From Blattabacterium cuenoti (lineage in GTDB: Bacteria > Bacteroidota > Bacteroidia > Flavobacteriales > Blattabacteriaceae), in contig NZ_CP059201.1 of the NCBI RefSeq assembly GCF_014251795.1, positions 1 to 64,000 on the forward strand: DNA of 64,000 nt. The letters are read 5' to 3'. A program made the position numbers and the translations under genes. The notes beneath the pieces were generated by a model. The model worked only from the letters and a program-made list of their open reading frames with translations, was not told where the DNA came from and searched no databases. Within the stretch, counting starts at the first letter, position 1; every line of letters begins with the position of its first letter. Positions 28,741-37,970 of the stretch are shown here, piece after piece.

Positions 28741-31620
28741 ATGAAAGAGGATAACATTCAAAGAGAAAAATTTTCTTCTCGACATATAGGATCATCCTGT
28801 AATGAAATTAATAAAATGTTGAAAGAATTACAATATTTTTCTATGAAAGATTTTGTGAATAAAACCATTCCAAAAAAAATACGTTTAAAAAGAAAATTAA
28901 ATATTCCAAATTCCATTTCCGAATATCAATATTTAAATCATATTTATAGAATAAGTAAAAAAAACAAAATTTATCGTTCTTATATAGGGTTAGGATATAA
29001 AAATACTATCACTCCAAGTGTTATTCAAAGGAATATTTTAGAAAACCCTAATTGGTATACTCCTTATACTCCATATCAATCAGAAATATCTCAAGGTCGT
29101 TTAGAAGCTTTAATTAATTTTCAAACTATGATTTCAGATTTAACAGGAATGAAAATAAGTAATGCTTCTATGTTAGATGAATCAACAGCTGCAGCTGATG
29201 CTATGTTTATGATTTACCAAGAAAAAATTAAAAAGAAACAAATAGATAACAATCACTATTTTTTTATTTCTAATGAAATTCTGCCACAAACTTTTTATGT
29301 TCTAAAAACAAGATGTTTTGGATTAGGGATTCATTTCATATATGATTCTCATCACAATTTAAAAACAAAATACAATAATAAAAAAATATTTGGATTAATA
29401 ATATCTTATCCTTCTAGTTTAGGAGAAATATATGATTATACTGAAACAATTGAATATGCCAAATATCATAAAATATCGGTAATAGTATCGACAGATATTT
29501 TATCTTTATCCCTATTGAAACCTCCTGGAGAATGGGGTGCTGATGTTGTTATAGGATCCAGTCAATCTTTTGGTGTTCCTATGGGTTATGGTGGGCCTCA
29601 TGCTGCTTTCTTTTCTACTCATGAACAATATAAACGTTTCCTTCCTGGTAGAATTATTGGAATATCTGTAGATCGAGAAAATCAGAAAGCTTTTCGTATG
29701 GCTTTACAAACAAGAGAACAACATATCAAAAGAGAAAAAGCTACTTCTAACATTTGTACATCACAAGTCCTACCCGCTATAATGGCTTCTATGTATGCTT
29801 TATATCATGGAAAGAATGGATTAATAAAAATAGCAAAACGTATTCATAAATATGCTAAAGAATTAGAATTTTTATTGATTAATAATATCAATTCTATTTT
29901 TCAAGTAAATACTTGCTATTTTGATACTATTAGAATTAAAATAGAAAATGTAAACAAAATAAAAAAAATAGCGGAACGTAGAAAAACTAATTTTAGATAT
30001 ATAAATAAAAATTATCTAACTATTACTTTAGATGAAACATCTTCTAAAAAAGATATAAACCATATTTTATCAATTTTTTCTGAAGTAGAAAGTAGTGTCA
30101 AAAATAAAAAAATAAAGTATCATACGGATATTGATAAATATAAATTCCCTGTTTCTTTAAAAAGAACTTCTAATTTTTTCAAAAATAAAATTTTTTCTAA
30201 ATTTTATTCAGAAAATGAGTTGATACGTTATATAAAAAGACTAGAGAAAAAAGACATTTCTTTAACTCATTCTATGATTCCTCTAGGATCATGTACTATG
30301 AAATTAAATGCTTCCACAGAATTATTGTCTTTAAGTCAGCATGAATGGAAAAATATGCATCCTTTTGCTCCTTATCAACAAGCAATGGGGTATCATTTCA
30401 TTATTAAAAATTTAAAGAAATATTTGAAAGAAATTACTGGATTCTCTGGTATTTCATTACAGCCTAATTCAGGAGCTCAAGGAGAATATGCTGGTCTTAT
30501 GGTCATAAAACATTATCATTATTCATTACAAGAATATAAAAGAAATATAGCATTAATTCCTTCTTCTTCCCATGGAACAAATCCTGCTTCAGCAAATATA
30601 GCTGGAATGAAAGTGATATTAGTATCTACAAAAAATGATGGATCTATTGATAAAAATGATTTATTAAAAAAAGTAAAAGAAAATGTAGATTCATTATCTG
30701 TATTAATGATCACTTATCCTTCTACTTATGGTATATATGAAAGTAATATTCAGGATATTATAGATATTATTCATGAAAATGGAGGACAAGTTTATATGGA
30801 TGGAGCAAATATGAATGCTCAAGTTGGATTGATTAAACCAGCAGATTTAGGAGTAGATATTTGTCATCTGAATCTTCATAAAACTTTTGCTATTCCACAT
30901 GGAGGAGGTGGTCCTGGTATGGGGCCTATTTGTGTAGCTTCACATTTAAAACCTTTCTTACCAAATCATCCTTTTCAACAAAAAAAAAATAGTAAAGAAA
31001 AAATATTAACTATATCTTCTTCTCCATATGGTTCTTCTCTAATTTTAACAATTTCTTATGCTTATATTCGTTTGTTAGGACCGGATGGTCTCAGAAAGTG
31101 TACAGAAATATCTGTGTTAAATGCTAATTATATAAAAGAAAAATTAAAAAAATTTTATAACATATTATATGTGGGGGAAAATAATACTGTCGCACATGAA
31201 TTAATTATAGATTGTAGAATTTTTAAATATGTGGATATAGATGTTATGGATATCGCAAAACGAATGATGGATTATGGATATCATGCTCCTACTATATCTT
31301 TTCCTGTTGAAGGATGTATGATGATAGAACCTACTGAAAGTGAATCTAAAGAAGAATTAGATCGTTTTATTGAAACTCTTATCAAGATAAGACAAGAAAT
31401 TAAAGAAATTGAGGATAAGAAATTTTCCAAAAAAAATAATGTATTTAAAAATGCTCCACATAGTATCAGTATTTTGACTAAAAATGAATGGAATTATCCT
31501 TATAGTAGAGAAAAAGCAGCTTATCCTTTAGATTGGATTAAAAATAGAAAATTTTGGCCTCCAGTCAGTCGTATTGATGATGGATATGGAGATAGAAATT
31601 TAATATGCACATGTATATAA
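28741..31620 (+). CDS. gcvP: Glycine dehydrogenase (glycine cleavage system P protein)
   Basis: The decarboxylating, PLP-dependent subunit of the glycine cleavage system, feeding one-carbon units to folate. The 959-residue single-chain protein contains both halves of the family. The N-terminal half begins SRHIGSSCNEINKML. The PLP lysine lies in the second half (HLNLHKTFAIPHGGGGPGMG), and the ending around DDGYGDRNLIC is typical. The open frame begins at 28666, but the extra residues are hydrophobic and unlike GcvP. The ATG at 28741 gives the family N-terminus. No glycine riboswitch is visible in the 61-bp upstream gap. Confidence 0.96.
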   Translation: MKEDNIQREKFSSRHIGSSCNEINKMLKELQYFSMKDFVNKTIPKKIRLKRKLNIPNSISEYQYLNHIYRISKKNKIYRSYIGLGYKNTITPSVIQRNILENPNWYTPYTPYQSEISQGRLEALINFQTMISDLTGMKISNASMLDESTAAADAMFMIYQEKIKKKQIDNNHYFFISNEILPQTFYVLKTRCFGLGIHFIYDSHHNLKTKYNNKKIFGLIISYPSSLGEIYDYTETIEYAKYHKISVIVSTDILSLSLLKPPGEWGADVVIGSSQSFGVPMGYGGPHAAFFSTHEQYKRFLPGRIIGISVDRENQKAFRMALQTREQHIKREKATSNICTSQVLPAIMASMYALYHGKNGLIKIAKRIHKYAKELEFLLINNINSIFQVNTCYFDTIRIKIENVNKIKKIAERRKTNFRYINKNYLTITLDETSSKKDINHILSIFSEVESSVKNKKIKYHTDIDKYKFPVSLKRTSNFFKNKIFSKFYSENELIRYIKRLEKKDISLTHSMIPLGSCTMKLNASTELLSLSQHEWKNMHPFAPYQQAMGYHFIIKNLKKYLKEITGFSGISLQPNSGAQGEYAGLMVIKHYHYSLQEYKRNIALIPSSSHGTNPASANIAGMKVILVSTKNDGSIDKNDLLKKVKENVDSLSVLMITYPSTYGIYESNIQDIIDIIHENGGQVYMDGANMNAQVGLIKPADLGVDICHLNLHKTFAIPHGGGGPGMGPICVASHLKPFLPNHPFQQKKNSKEKILTISSSPYGSSLILTISYAYIRLLGPDGLRKCTEISVLNANYIKEKLKKFYNILYVGENNTVAHELIIDCRIFKYVDIDVMDIAKRMMDYGYHAPTISFPVEGCMMIEPTESESKEELDRFIETLIKIRQEIKEIEDKKFSKKNNVFKNAPHSISILTKNEWNYPYSREKAAYPLDWIKNRKFWPPVSRIDDGYGDRNLICTCI

Positions 31621-31643
31621 AAGGTTCAATTAAATATAAATAA

Positions 31644-32672
31644 TCAAAATGTTTCGAATTTTGAATATGGAGTAACATGAATAGAGTCAAATAAATTTCT
31701 TTCATATTTAAGTAATCCTGTAATAGCAATCATGGCTCCATTGTCAGTAGCATATTCTTTTTTAGGAATAAAAATTTCACATTTTTTATTTTTTTTTGCA
31801 AACGACATAAATGTTCGTGTAATTTCATAATTAGCAGAGACCCCTCCAGCCAAAGCAATTCTATAAATACCAGTTTTTAAAATAGCTTTTTGTATTTTTT
31901 CTAAAAGGATCTCAGCTATAATTTTCTGGACAGAAGCACAAATATCAGATAAATTTTTTTTTATGAAAAATGCATTTTTTTTTAATTCTTTTCTTATAAA
32001 TTGTAATACATCACTTTTGAATCCACTAAAACTAAAATCTAATCCACCTACTACAGGTTTTGAAAAAACAAATTTTTTATTATTTCCATTTTTAGAAAAA
32101 AATTCTATTACAGGACCACCTGGATAATAAAATCCCAATATTCTAGCAATTTTATCTAAAGTTTCTCCTACAGAATCATCTAAAGTAGATCCTAATACTT
32201 CCATTTTAAAAAAATCATTTACTTTTATAATTTGAGTATGTCCTCCACTAATAATTAAACCTAAAAATGGAAATTCTGGATAAGAATTATTAATATTTTT
32301 TTGTATGAAATGAGATAATATGTGAGCTTGTATATGATTAACAGTTAATAGAGGAATTCCGAGCCCCATAGAAAATGATTTTGCAAAAGAAGTTCCAACT
32401 AATAAGGAGCCTATTAGTCCTGGTCCTAAAGTAAAGGAAACTGCATCAATTTGATCTTGATTAATTTCTGCTGAATAAATAGCTTGTTTAACTGCTTTTG
32501 TAATATTCATATCATGTAATCTTGAAGCTAATTCAGGAACAACTCCTCCATATTTCTTGTGAATTTTTTGATGAATAATAATATTAGATAACACTTCTCT
32601 ATTTCTCACAATAGAAACGCCTGTATCATCACATGAAGACTCAATCCCAATAATTATTGGTTTTTTTTTCAT
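31644..32672 (-). CDS. tsaD: tRNA N6-threonylcarbamoyladenosine transferase TsaD
   Basis: Transfers the threonylcarbamoyl group to A37 of ANN-decoding tRNAs. The 342-residue protein has the ASKHA motifs GIESSCDDTGVSIV at the N-terminus, the metal-binding HxxxH in VNHIQAHILSHF, GLIISGGHTQI, and LAGGVSANYEI near the C-terminus. Length is typical. It is divergent from the tamB remnant with 31 bp between start codons. The same tsaD-tamB pairing is familiar from free-living flavobacteria. Confidence 0.96.
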   Translation of the reverse strand: MKKKPIIIGIESSCDDTGVSIVRNREVLSNIIIHQKIHKKYGGVVPELASRLHDMNITKAVKQAIYSAEINQDQIDAVSFTLGPGLIGSLLVGTSFAKSFSMGLGIPLLTVNHIQAHILSHFIQKNINNSYPEFPFLGLIISGGHTQIIKVNDFFKMEVLGSTLDDSVGETLDKIARILGFYYPGGPVIEFFSKNGNNKKFVFSKPVVGGLDFSFSGFKSDVLQFIRKELKKNAFFIKKNLSDICASVQKIIAEILLEKIQKAILKTGIYRIALAGGVSANYEITRTFMSFAKKNKKCEIFIPKKEYATDNGAMIAITGLLKYERNLFDSIHVTPYSKFETF

Positions 32673-32685
32673 AAAAAAATAACAA

Positions 32686-32693
32686 TATCTTTG
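32686..32693 (+). promoter_or_regulatory. Possible -7 promoter box before the tamB remnant
   Basis: TATCTTTG fits TAnnTTTG and sits 10 bp before the ATG at 32704. No well-spaced TTG is present, so the match may be chance. Confidence 0.25.
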
Positions 32694-32703
32694 AAAATGA
32701 ATT

Positions 32704-33753
32704 ATGTTTTTAAAATTTCAAAAAATAAGAATCCTTATTTTTTTTTTAGGATTATTTTTTCTTTCTATTTATAATAAACAAAAAATAGAAGAAAAAGTAT
32801 CCACATTTATTTTGAATACTTTTTTTAAAAAAGTCAGAAATCACTTTCATGAAAGAATTATTATAAAACATGCTTCTATTAATTTCTTAAAAAAAGAACT
32901 TGTTTTTTATGATGTCAAAATTTTGGATCACCATTCTTTTTCTTTTATTCATTTTTCTAAATGTAAAATACATATTCATAACTTACTTTATTTTATTTTT
33001 ATAAATTCACAATATTTAATCATAAAAAATATTGTCGTTGACAATCCTTCTTTTTTTATAAAAAAATATTTACGAGAAAAAGAAAATAACATTCTTTTTT
33101 TTATAAAAAATTTTCTGATCCATAAAAAATTCAGTCAGAACTACTTTATGACCTGTTCTAAATTAATAATCAATAAATCTAATATAAAATACAAAAATTA
33201 TAATAATTATAATCAAGAATTTCAATCTTCCTTTTCCAGCTATATAAGAAATATTCGTATTGATAATTATCAAATTAAAGCTTCCATTTCATCTCTTCAA
33301 TCAAAAGGATTATTTAGAAAAAAAAATGTTTTTATAAAAAACCTATTTTGTAATTTAATATATTATTCCACTTCCAAAAGACTGGAAGTTAATAATTTTT
33401 TATTAAAAACACCTAATAGTTATTTAAAAGGATATATAACTTTATTTCAAGATAAAAAAAATAAAATACCAAAAATAGACATGCGGTGTAAAATTTTTGA
33501 AGGATCAAAATTAGGTTCAGATTTAGGTATTTTTTTTTATAAAAAATGGAATTTTGACTATAAAATATTCGTTCGATGTTTTATTTATGGTCAATTTTAC
33601 CATAAAAAAAAAGTATTATTCTTTTACAACGTTTTGATAAAAGATTCATACAAAAACAAATTATATTCAAGTCAAATTCATGCTATTTATATAAATCAAA
33701 AATTGAAAAAAATAGATTTTTTAAAAGTTTATATCCAATTCAATCTTTCCTAA
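32704..33753 (+). pseudogene. tamB: Truncated TamB-like translocation/assembly protein, N-terminal part
   Basis: The 349-residue open frame has an N-terminal membrane anchor (about residues 9-23), then segments that resemble the AsmA/TamB N-terminus of flavobacteria: HASINFLKKELVFYDVKILDHH, then IIKNIVVDNPSFFIKKY. TamB in free-living relatives is about 1,400-1,500 residues as I remember it, so only the N-terminal quarter is open here. The frame stops at 33751-33753 and about 540 bp of non-coding sequence follows in which short TamB-like frames can still be read. Position divergent from tsaD supports the identity. A residual function of the N-terminal fragment cannot be excluded. Confidence 0.65.
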
Positions 33754-34295
33754 ACATATTAGGAGGAAAATTTTATATTAATTATAAATCAAAAATTCAA
33801 TTCAAATAAAGTAAAGTAAGAGGAAGAATTACAGGAAAAAAATACAAATTTATTGATAAATTTTGCAGATTTTATCTGCTTATACTTCTTATTTTATTTT
33901 TATAGATCCATGCTGATGATTTTTTTTCACATCCAAAACTACTATACTCATTCAATGGGATTGATAAATGCAAAAAAATTTACTTTTTTTTAAAAGAAAA
34001 TCAAATATTAGGATGAGGAAAGTTTATTGTAAAAAAAACCATGTTATAAAAATTTTTTTATCATAACAAAAATGTAAATTATTCTGCTTATTATAAAAAT
34101 CATTGTTTATATAGTTTTTTTTTACTCCGACTCCAATCAAAAAAGAAAAAAATGTAAGTGAAATTATGAAATTTTTTCTATTATAGAAACATCGAATTTA
34201 AACTGAAAAACAAGAATCTATTTCTTCAAAATAAAGTTTTGTATCTTGGTATTTTTAATACCTTTATTCGAAAAATATAATAAAAATATAAAACA
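33754..34295 (+). pseudogene. Decayed gene remnant downstream of the tamB fragment
   Basis: 542 bp with no intact gene. One frame begins LGGKFYINYKSKIQFK, then a stop, then SKVRGRITGKKYKF and more residues to a second stop. Another frame reads FSHPKLLYSFNGIDK. Stops and frame changes are scattered through the stretch. The fragments have the composition of the preceding tamB-like frame and are best read as its eroding continuation. Nothing else (RNA gene, clear hairpin, repeat) was seen, apart from the likely promoter region for the next gene near its 3' end. Confidence 0.5.
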
Positions 34296-34814
34296 ATGAT
34301 CCTAAGATATAATACAGACGAAATTGACAATACTATTGTCAAAAAATTAAATATAAATGCTAGAACCCCCTATACCGAAATTAGCAAACAAATTAGTAAA
34401 GAAATCAAGCCATTATCTGTTGGAACAGTTCATGTTAGAGTAAAAAAATTAGAAGATGCAGGAATCATAAAGGGAAGTACTTTAATTATAGGATATGAGT
34501 CATTAGGTTTTCATCTGATAGCTTTTGTAGGGATTTTATCAGATTCTCGTGAATCTAAATTAGTAAAAGAAGAATTAAAAAAAATTCCAAATATAGTCCA
34601 GTTATATATCACTTCAGGAAAATATAATCTTTTTTGTAGAATTATAGCTAAAGATCCTTCAGATGCAAGAGACGTTATTTCTAAAATAGGAGAAATCAAA
34701 GGAGTACTTAGAACAGAATCTACTATTTGTTTAGAAGAAAGTATAAATGATGAAAATCGATTATTGTCCAACATATTACAAAAAAATAAAACATCTTATA
34801 AAAAAACAATATAA
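34296..34814 (+). CDS. Lrp/AsnC family transcriptional regulator
   Basis: The 172-residue protein has an N-terminal winged helix-turn-helix (about 1-65; DEIDNTIVKKLNINARTPYTEIS and VHVRVKKLEDAGIIKGSTLI) and a C-terminal RAM ligand-binding domain (about 70-150; GKYNLFCRIIAKD), the Lrp/AsnC layout. It is slightly longer than the usual 150 residues because of a Lys/Asn-rich tail. Free-living flavobacteria have close relatives. Its targets and effector are unknown; amino-acid metabolism is the usual role. It is one of very few transcription factors expected in such a reduced genome. Confidence 0.9.
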   Translation: MILRYNTDEIDNTIVKKLNINARTPYTEISKQISKEIKPLSVGTVHVRVKKLEDAGIIKGSTLIIGYESLGFHLIAFVGILSDSRESKLVKEELKKIPNIVQLYITSGKYNLFCRIIAKDPSDARDVISKIGEIKGVLRTESTICLEESINDENRLLSNILQKNKTSYKKTI

Positions 34815-34930
34815 TAATATAAAAACTATTAATTATTATTATATATCATTTCAATGTGAAATATCTTCTTTTTCTTTAAAGAAAAAAATTCATCCTTACG
34901 AAAAAATTGCATATACTCCAATTTTTTTAG

Positions 34931-36955
34931 GTGATGGCTAATTACTTCAAGTTTTATAATAAAAACATTGCATATAAAATTTTAGTTATAACTATTGCAA
35001 TCTTATTATTGACATTTTTATTCCCAAAAAAAGAAATTTTTAAATATGAATTTTTAGAAGGAAAAATTTGGTCTCATGGAGATTTATTCTCCCCATTTAA
35101 TTTTTTTGTTCCAAAAAGTAGTCAGGATATAGATTTGGAAATTCAAAATATAAAAAATAATCAAGAAATATTTTGTATTAAAAATAATAAAGTAGCAAAA
35201 AATCTAAAAAAAAATCTAAAAAAAAATTTCTTCATAAAAAAAAATAGACACTATTACAAAATAATTTATAGAATAATCAATACAATATACAAACATGGAT
35301 ATATAAAAGATTATAAGAATTTGAAAAAAAAAGATTATACAATTTTTTTAAAAAAAGATAAAAAATGGACACAAATTTTATCCAAAAAAATTTTTACTCA
35401 TACTAAAGTGAACAATGTTATTGACAAAAATTTTAGGATAAAAAATTATCGTTCAAAAATTATAAAAAGAATTTTAAAAAAAAATATTACTCCAAATTTA
35501 TTTTACAGTCAATATTATACTGATTTTTTTTTGAAAAAAAAAATGCAATCTATAAAGAAAAACCAATATTTTTTTATAAAAGGAGATAATATTATTAATA
35601 ATAATGAGATTATAAATAAAAAAAAATTTCAAATTTTATCTTCTTTCAAAAAAGAATATGAAAAAAAAATATGGAACAAAAAAAAATACTATTGTCTTAT
35701 TACAGGATATTTTTTAATAATAAGCATGATATTTGTTATATTCATATTATATATTTTTTATTTTGAAAATAAAATATTTCAAAATAATAGAGAAGTAAAT
35801 TTTTTAATTATAAATATATTATTCATATCGTTAATAACAATTACAATTTTAAAATATCATTCTAAAATATTATACATAATTCCTTTTTGTATCCTACCTA
35901 TAAGTATACGTGCCTTTTTCAATTTTAACTTGAGTATTTTTATTCATTTAATAACAATTTTATTGTTATCCTTAATTACACCAAATCGTTTTGAATTTAT
36001 TTTCCTTCAAATTACTGCAGGTTTTTTAGTTCTTTTTACAAAAAAAAACATTTATAAAATGGAAAATTTATTTTTTGCTTCTGCAAAAATAATGATTACT
36101 TATATTATTACCTTTAGTTTGCTTACTTTAATACGTGAAGGATCTTTAGAAAAGATTTCTTTCTATACTTTTTACTTATTTTTTTTTAGTGGAATATTAA
36201 TTTTATTTGTTCATCCATTAATATTTCTTTTTGAAAAATTATTAAATTTAACTTCAGATATTTCTTTGTTAGAATTATCCGATACGAATACTCCTGTATT
36301 AAGATTATTATCTAAAAAAGCTCCAGGAACTTTACAGCATGTTTTAACAGTAGCAAATCTTGCAGAAGAAGCAGCTGTAGCAATTGAAGCTAATTCTTTA
36401 TTAGTAAAAATAGGAGCAATTTATCATGATATAGGAAAAATTGAAAATGCTAAATTTTTTACAGAAAATCAACACAATATTATTGATCCTCATCAAAAAT
36501 TAAGTCCAAAAGAAAGTGCAAAAATTATTTTAGAACATGTATCAATAGGAGTAGAACTTGCAAAAAAATATCATTTACCTGATCCTGTTACTGACTTTAT
36601 ACGGACTCATCATGGAAATAGTATTGTTCATTATTTTTATGAAAAACAAAAAAAAATATATCCAAATCTAAAAGTAGATAGAAAGAAATTTCAATATTCT
36701 GGTCCAAAACCATTTTCAAAAGAAACTGCTATTGTTATGATAGCTGATTCTGTAGAAGCGGCTTCAAAAAGTATAAAAAATCCATCTAATGCAGATCTGG
36801 AAAATATAGTAGAAAATATCATAAAAAAACAAAAAATAGATAATCAATTTTCTAACGCAGACATTACTTTCAAAGAAATAGAAAAAGTCAAAAAAGTTTT
36901 AAAGAAAAAATTAAAAAATATTTATCATACCAGAATAGAATATCCGAATTCATAA
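34931..36955 (+). CDS. 7TM-HD family membrane phosphodiesterase (PgpH-like)
   Basis: The 674-residue protein has an N-terminal membrane helix, a long periplasmic region (about 40-255), a cluster of seven or so membrane helices (about 255-455), and a cytoplasmic HD domain (about 465-650). The HD metal ligands are visible: HVLTVANLAEEA, GAIYHDIGK, LEHVSIGVELAKKYHLPD and FIRTHHGNS. This is the architecture of PgpH, which degrades cyclic di-AMP. Translation can begin at GTG 34931 or ATG 34934. It lies 116 bp after the Lrp/AsnC gene. The c-di-AMP substrate is inferred from family membership. Confidence 0.87.
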   Translation: MMANYFKFYNKNIAYKILVITIAILLLTFLFPKKEIFKYEFLEGKIWSHGDLFSPFNFFVPKSSQDIDLEIQNIKNNQEIFCIKNNKVAKNLKKNLKKNFFIKKNRHYYKIIYRIINTIYKHGYIKDYKNLKKKDYTIFLKKDKKWTQILSKKIFTHTKVNNVIDKNFRIKNYRSKIIKRILKKNITPNLFYSQYYTDFFLKKKMQSIKKNQYFFIKGDNIINNNEIINKKKFQILSSFKKEYEKKIWNKKKYYCLITGYFLIISMIFVIFILYIFYFENKIFQNNREVNFLIINILFISLITITILKYHSKILYIIPFCILPISIRAFFNFNLSIFIHLITILLLSLITPNRFEFIFLQITAGFLVLFTKKNIYKMENLFFASAKIMITYIITFSLLTLIREGSLEKISFYTFYLFFFSGILILFVHPLIFLFEKLLNLTSDISLLELSDTNTPVLRLLSKKAPGTLQHVLTVANLAEEAAVAIEANSLLVKIGAIYHDIGKIENAKFFTENQHNIIDPHQKLSPKESAKIILEHVSIGVELAKKYHLPDPVTDFIRTHHGNSIVHYFYEKQKKIYPNLKVDRKKFQYSGPKPFSKETAIVMIADSVEAASKSIKNPSNADLENIVENIIKKQKIDNQFSNADITFKEIEKVKKVLKKKLKNIYHTRIEYPNS

Positions 36956-36959
36956 TTAT

Positions 36960-36990
36960 TTGTTTATTTAATAGATCTCCTTTAGATTTG
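36960..36990 (+). promoter_or_regulatory. Likely promoter of the tRNA cluster
   Basis: TTG at 36960-36962 and TAGATTTG at 36983-36990, separated by 20 bases, match the Bacteroidota TTG-N19/20-TAnnTTTG pattern. The first tRNA starts 16 bp after the -7 box, at 37007. Confidence 0.5.
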
Positions 36991-37006
36991 TATCTTTTTG
37001 AAGATT

Positions 37007-37091
37007 GGAGAATTGCCGGAGTGGTTAACGGAACAGTTTGCTAAACTGTCGGTATGTAAATACCGCGTGGGTTCGAATCCCACATTCTCCG
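37007..37091 (+). tRNA. tRNA-Ser (GCU)
   Basis: An 85-nt cloverleaf with a long variable arm, as expected for serine. The acceptor stem is GGAGAAT/ATTCTCC with discriminator G. The anticodon GCT lies at 37040-37042 in the loop between ACAGT and ACTGT. The T-arm contains GGTTCGAATCC. CCA is not encoded in full. It is first of three tRNAs on this strand. Confidence 0.95.
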
Positions 37092-37106
37092 CAAAAAAAA
37101 AGAAAA

Positions 37107-37181
37107 CGGGGTATAGCGTAGTTTGGTTATCGCGCCTGGTTTGGGACCAGGAGATCGTAGGTTCAAATCCTGCTACCCCGA
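37107..37181 (+). tRNA. tRNA-Pro (UGG)
   Basis: A 75-nt cloverleaf. The acceptor stem is CGGGGTA/TACCCCG with discriminator A. The anticodon TGG lies at 37142-37144 between the CCTGG and CCAGG stem strands. The T-arm contains GGTTCAAATCC. No CCA is encoded. It lies 15 bp after tRNA-Ser. Confidence 0.95.
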
Positions 37182-37198
37182 TATTTATCTTTATTGAA

Positions 37199-37272
37199 GA
37201 TCACGTGGCTCAAAAGGATAGAGCAACTGCCTTCTAAGCAGTAGGTTACAGGTTCGAATCCTGTCGTGATCA
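37199..37272 (+). tRNA. tRNA-Arg (UCU)
   Basis: A 74-nt cloverleaf. The acceptor stem is GATCACG/CGTGATC with discriminator A. The anticodon TCT lies at 37233-37235 between ACTGC and GCAGT. The T-arm contains GGTTCGAATCC. No CCA is encoded. Its last three bases (37270-37272) are also the complement of the clpP stop codon. Confidence 0.95.
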
Positions 37273-37941
37273 TTTTTTTCTTTCTAGGACTTCATCTATC
37301 ATTCCATATTCTTTAGCTTCTGTGGAAGTCATCCAATAATCTCGGTCTGAATCTTTTTCTATTTTTTCAATAGGATGTCCTGAATGATTCGATATAATTT
37401 CATAAAGCTCTTTTTTTAATTTTAATATTTCACGAACTGTTATTTCAATATCTGAAGCCTGACCTTGTGTTCCTCCTATGGGTTGATGAATCATAATTCT
37501 AGAATGTTTTAATGCAGATCTTTTATTTTTTACTCCTGAACAAAGCAATATAGCAGCCATAGATGCAGCTATTCCAGTACAAATAGTAGCAACATCAGGT
37601 TCCACTATTTGCATAGTATCGTATATACCTAATCCAGCATAAACATCTCCTCCTGGAGAATTGATATATATTTGTATATCCTTAGCAGGATCTACAGATT
37701 GTAAAAATAATAACTGAGCTTGTACTATATTTGCGACCTGATCTTCTATTGCCGTTCCTAAAAAAATAACTCGATCCATCATTAAACGAGAAAAAACATC
37801 CATTTGAGCTACATTTAATTTTCTCTCCTCAACAATATAAGGAGTCATAAATTTAATATATTCATCAATTGTCAAGCTATTAATTTTTTTATGCTTTATA
37901 GCATATAACATAAATTCTTTTGATTGATTATGATAATCCAT
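37270..37941 (-). CDS. clpP: ATP-dependent Clp protease proteolytic subunit
   Basis: The serine protease core that works with Clp ATPases. The 223-residue protein has the catalytic Ser in CTGIAASMAAILL, the catalytic His in RIMIHQPIGGTQGQ, and the C-terminal half with the catalytic Asp in KDSDRDYWMT. IYINSPGGDVYAGLGIYDTM is typical. The first about 30 residues are a lineage-specific lead before the conserved core. Its stop codon overlaps the end of the convergent tRNA-Arg. The ClpC ATPase is encoded at 60664 in the same window. Confidence 0.95.
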   Translation of the reverse strand: MDYHNQSKEFMLYAIKHKKINSLTIDEYIKFMTPYIVEERKLNVAQMDVFSRLMMDRVIFLGTAIEDQVANIVQAQLLFLQSVDPAKDIQIYINSPGGDVYAGLGIYDTMQIVEPDVATICTGIAASMAAILLCSGVKNKRSALKHSRIMIHQPIGGTQGQASDIEITVREILKLKKELYEIISNHSGHPIEKIEKDSDRDYWMTSTEAKEYGMIDEVLERKK

Positions 37942-37962
37942 TTTTTTGATTTAAAAATTTAT

Positions 37963-37970
37963 CAAATTTA
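37963..37970 (-). promoter_or_regulatory. Possible -7 promoter box for clpP
   Basis: On the minus strand the sequence reads TAAATTTG, matching TAnnTTTG, 21 bp before the clpP ATG. The nearest minus-strand TTG (complement at 37994-37996) is 23 bases away, longer than the usual spacing. Confidence 0.3.

Noticed and set aside
34747..34941. A 64-codon frame between the Lrp/AsnC gene and the HD phosphodiesterase
   Set aside because: Most of it overlaps the Lrp/AsnC coding region in another frame, and the remaining part has no recognisable motif.
36998..37237. An open frame running through the tRNA cluster
   Set aside because: It covers three well-formed tRNAs and its translation is just tRNA sequence.
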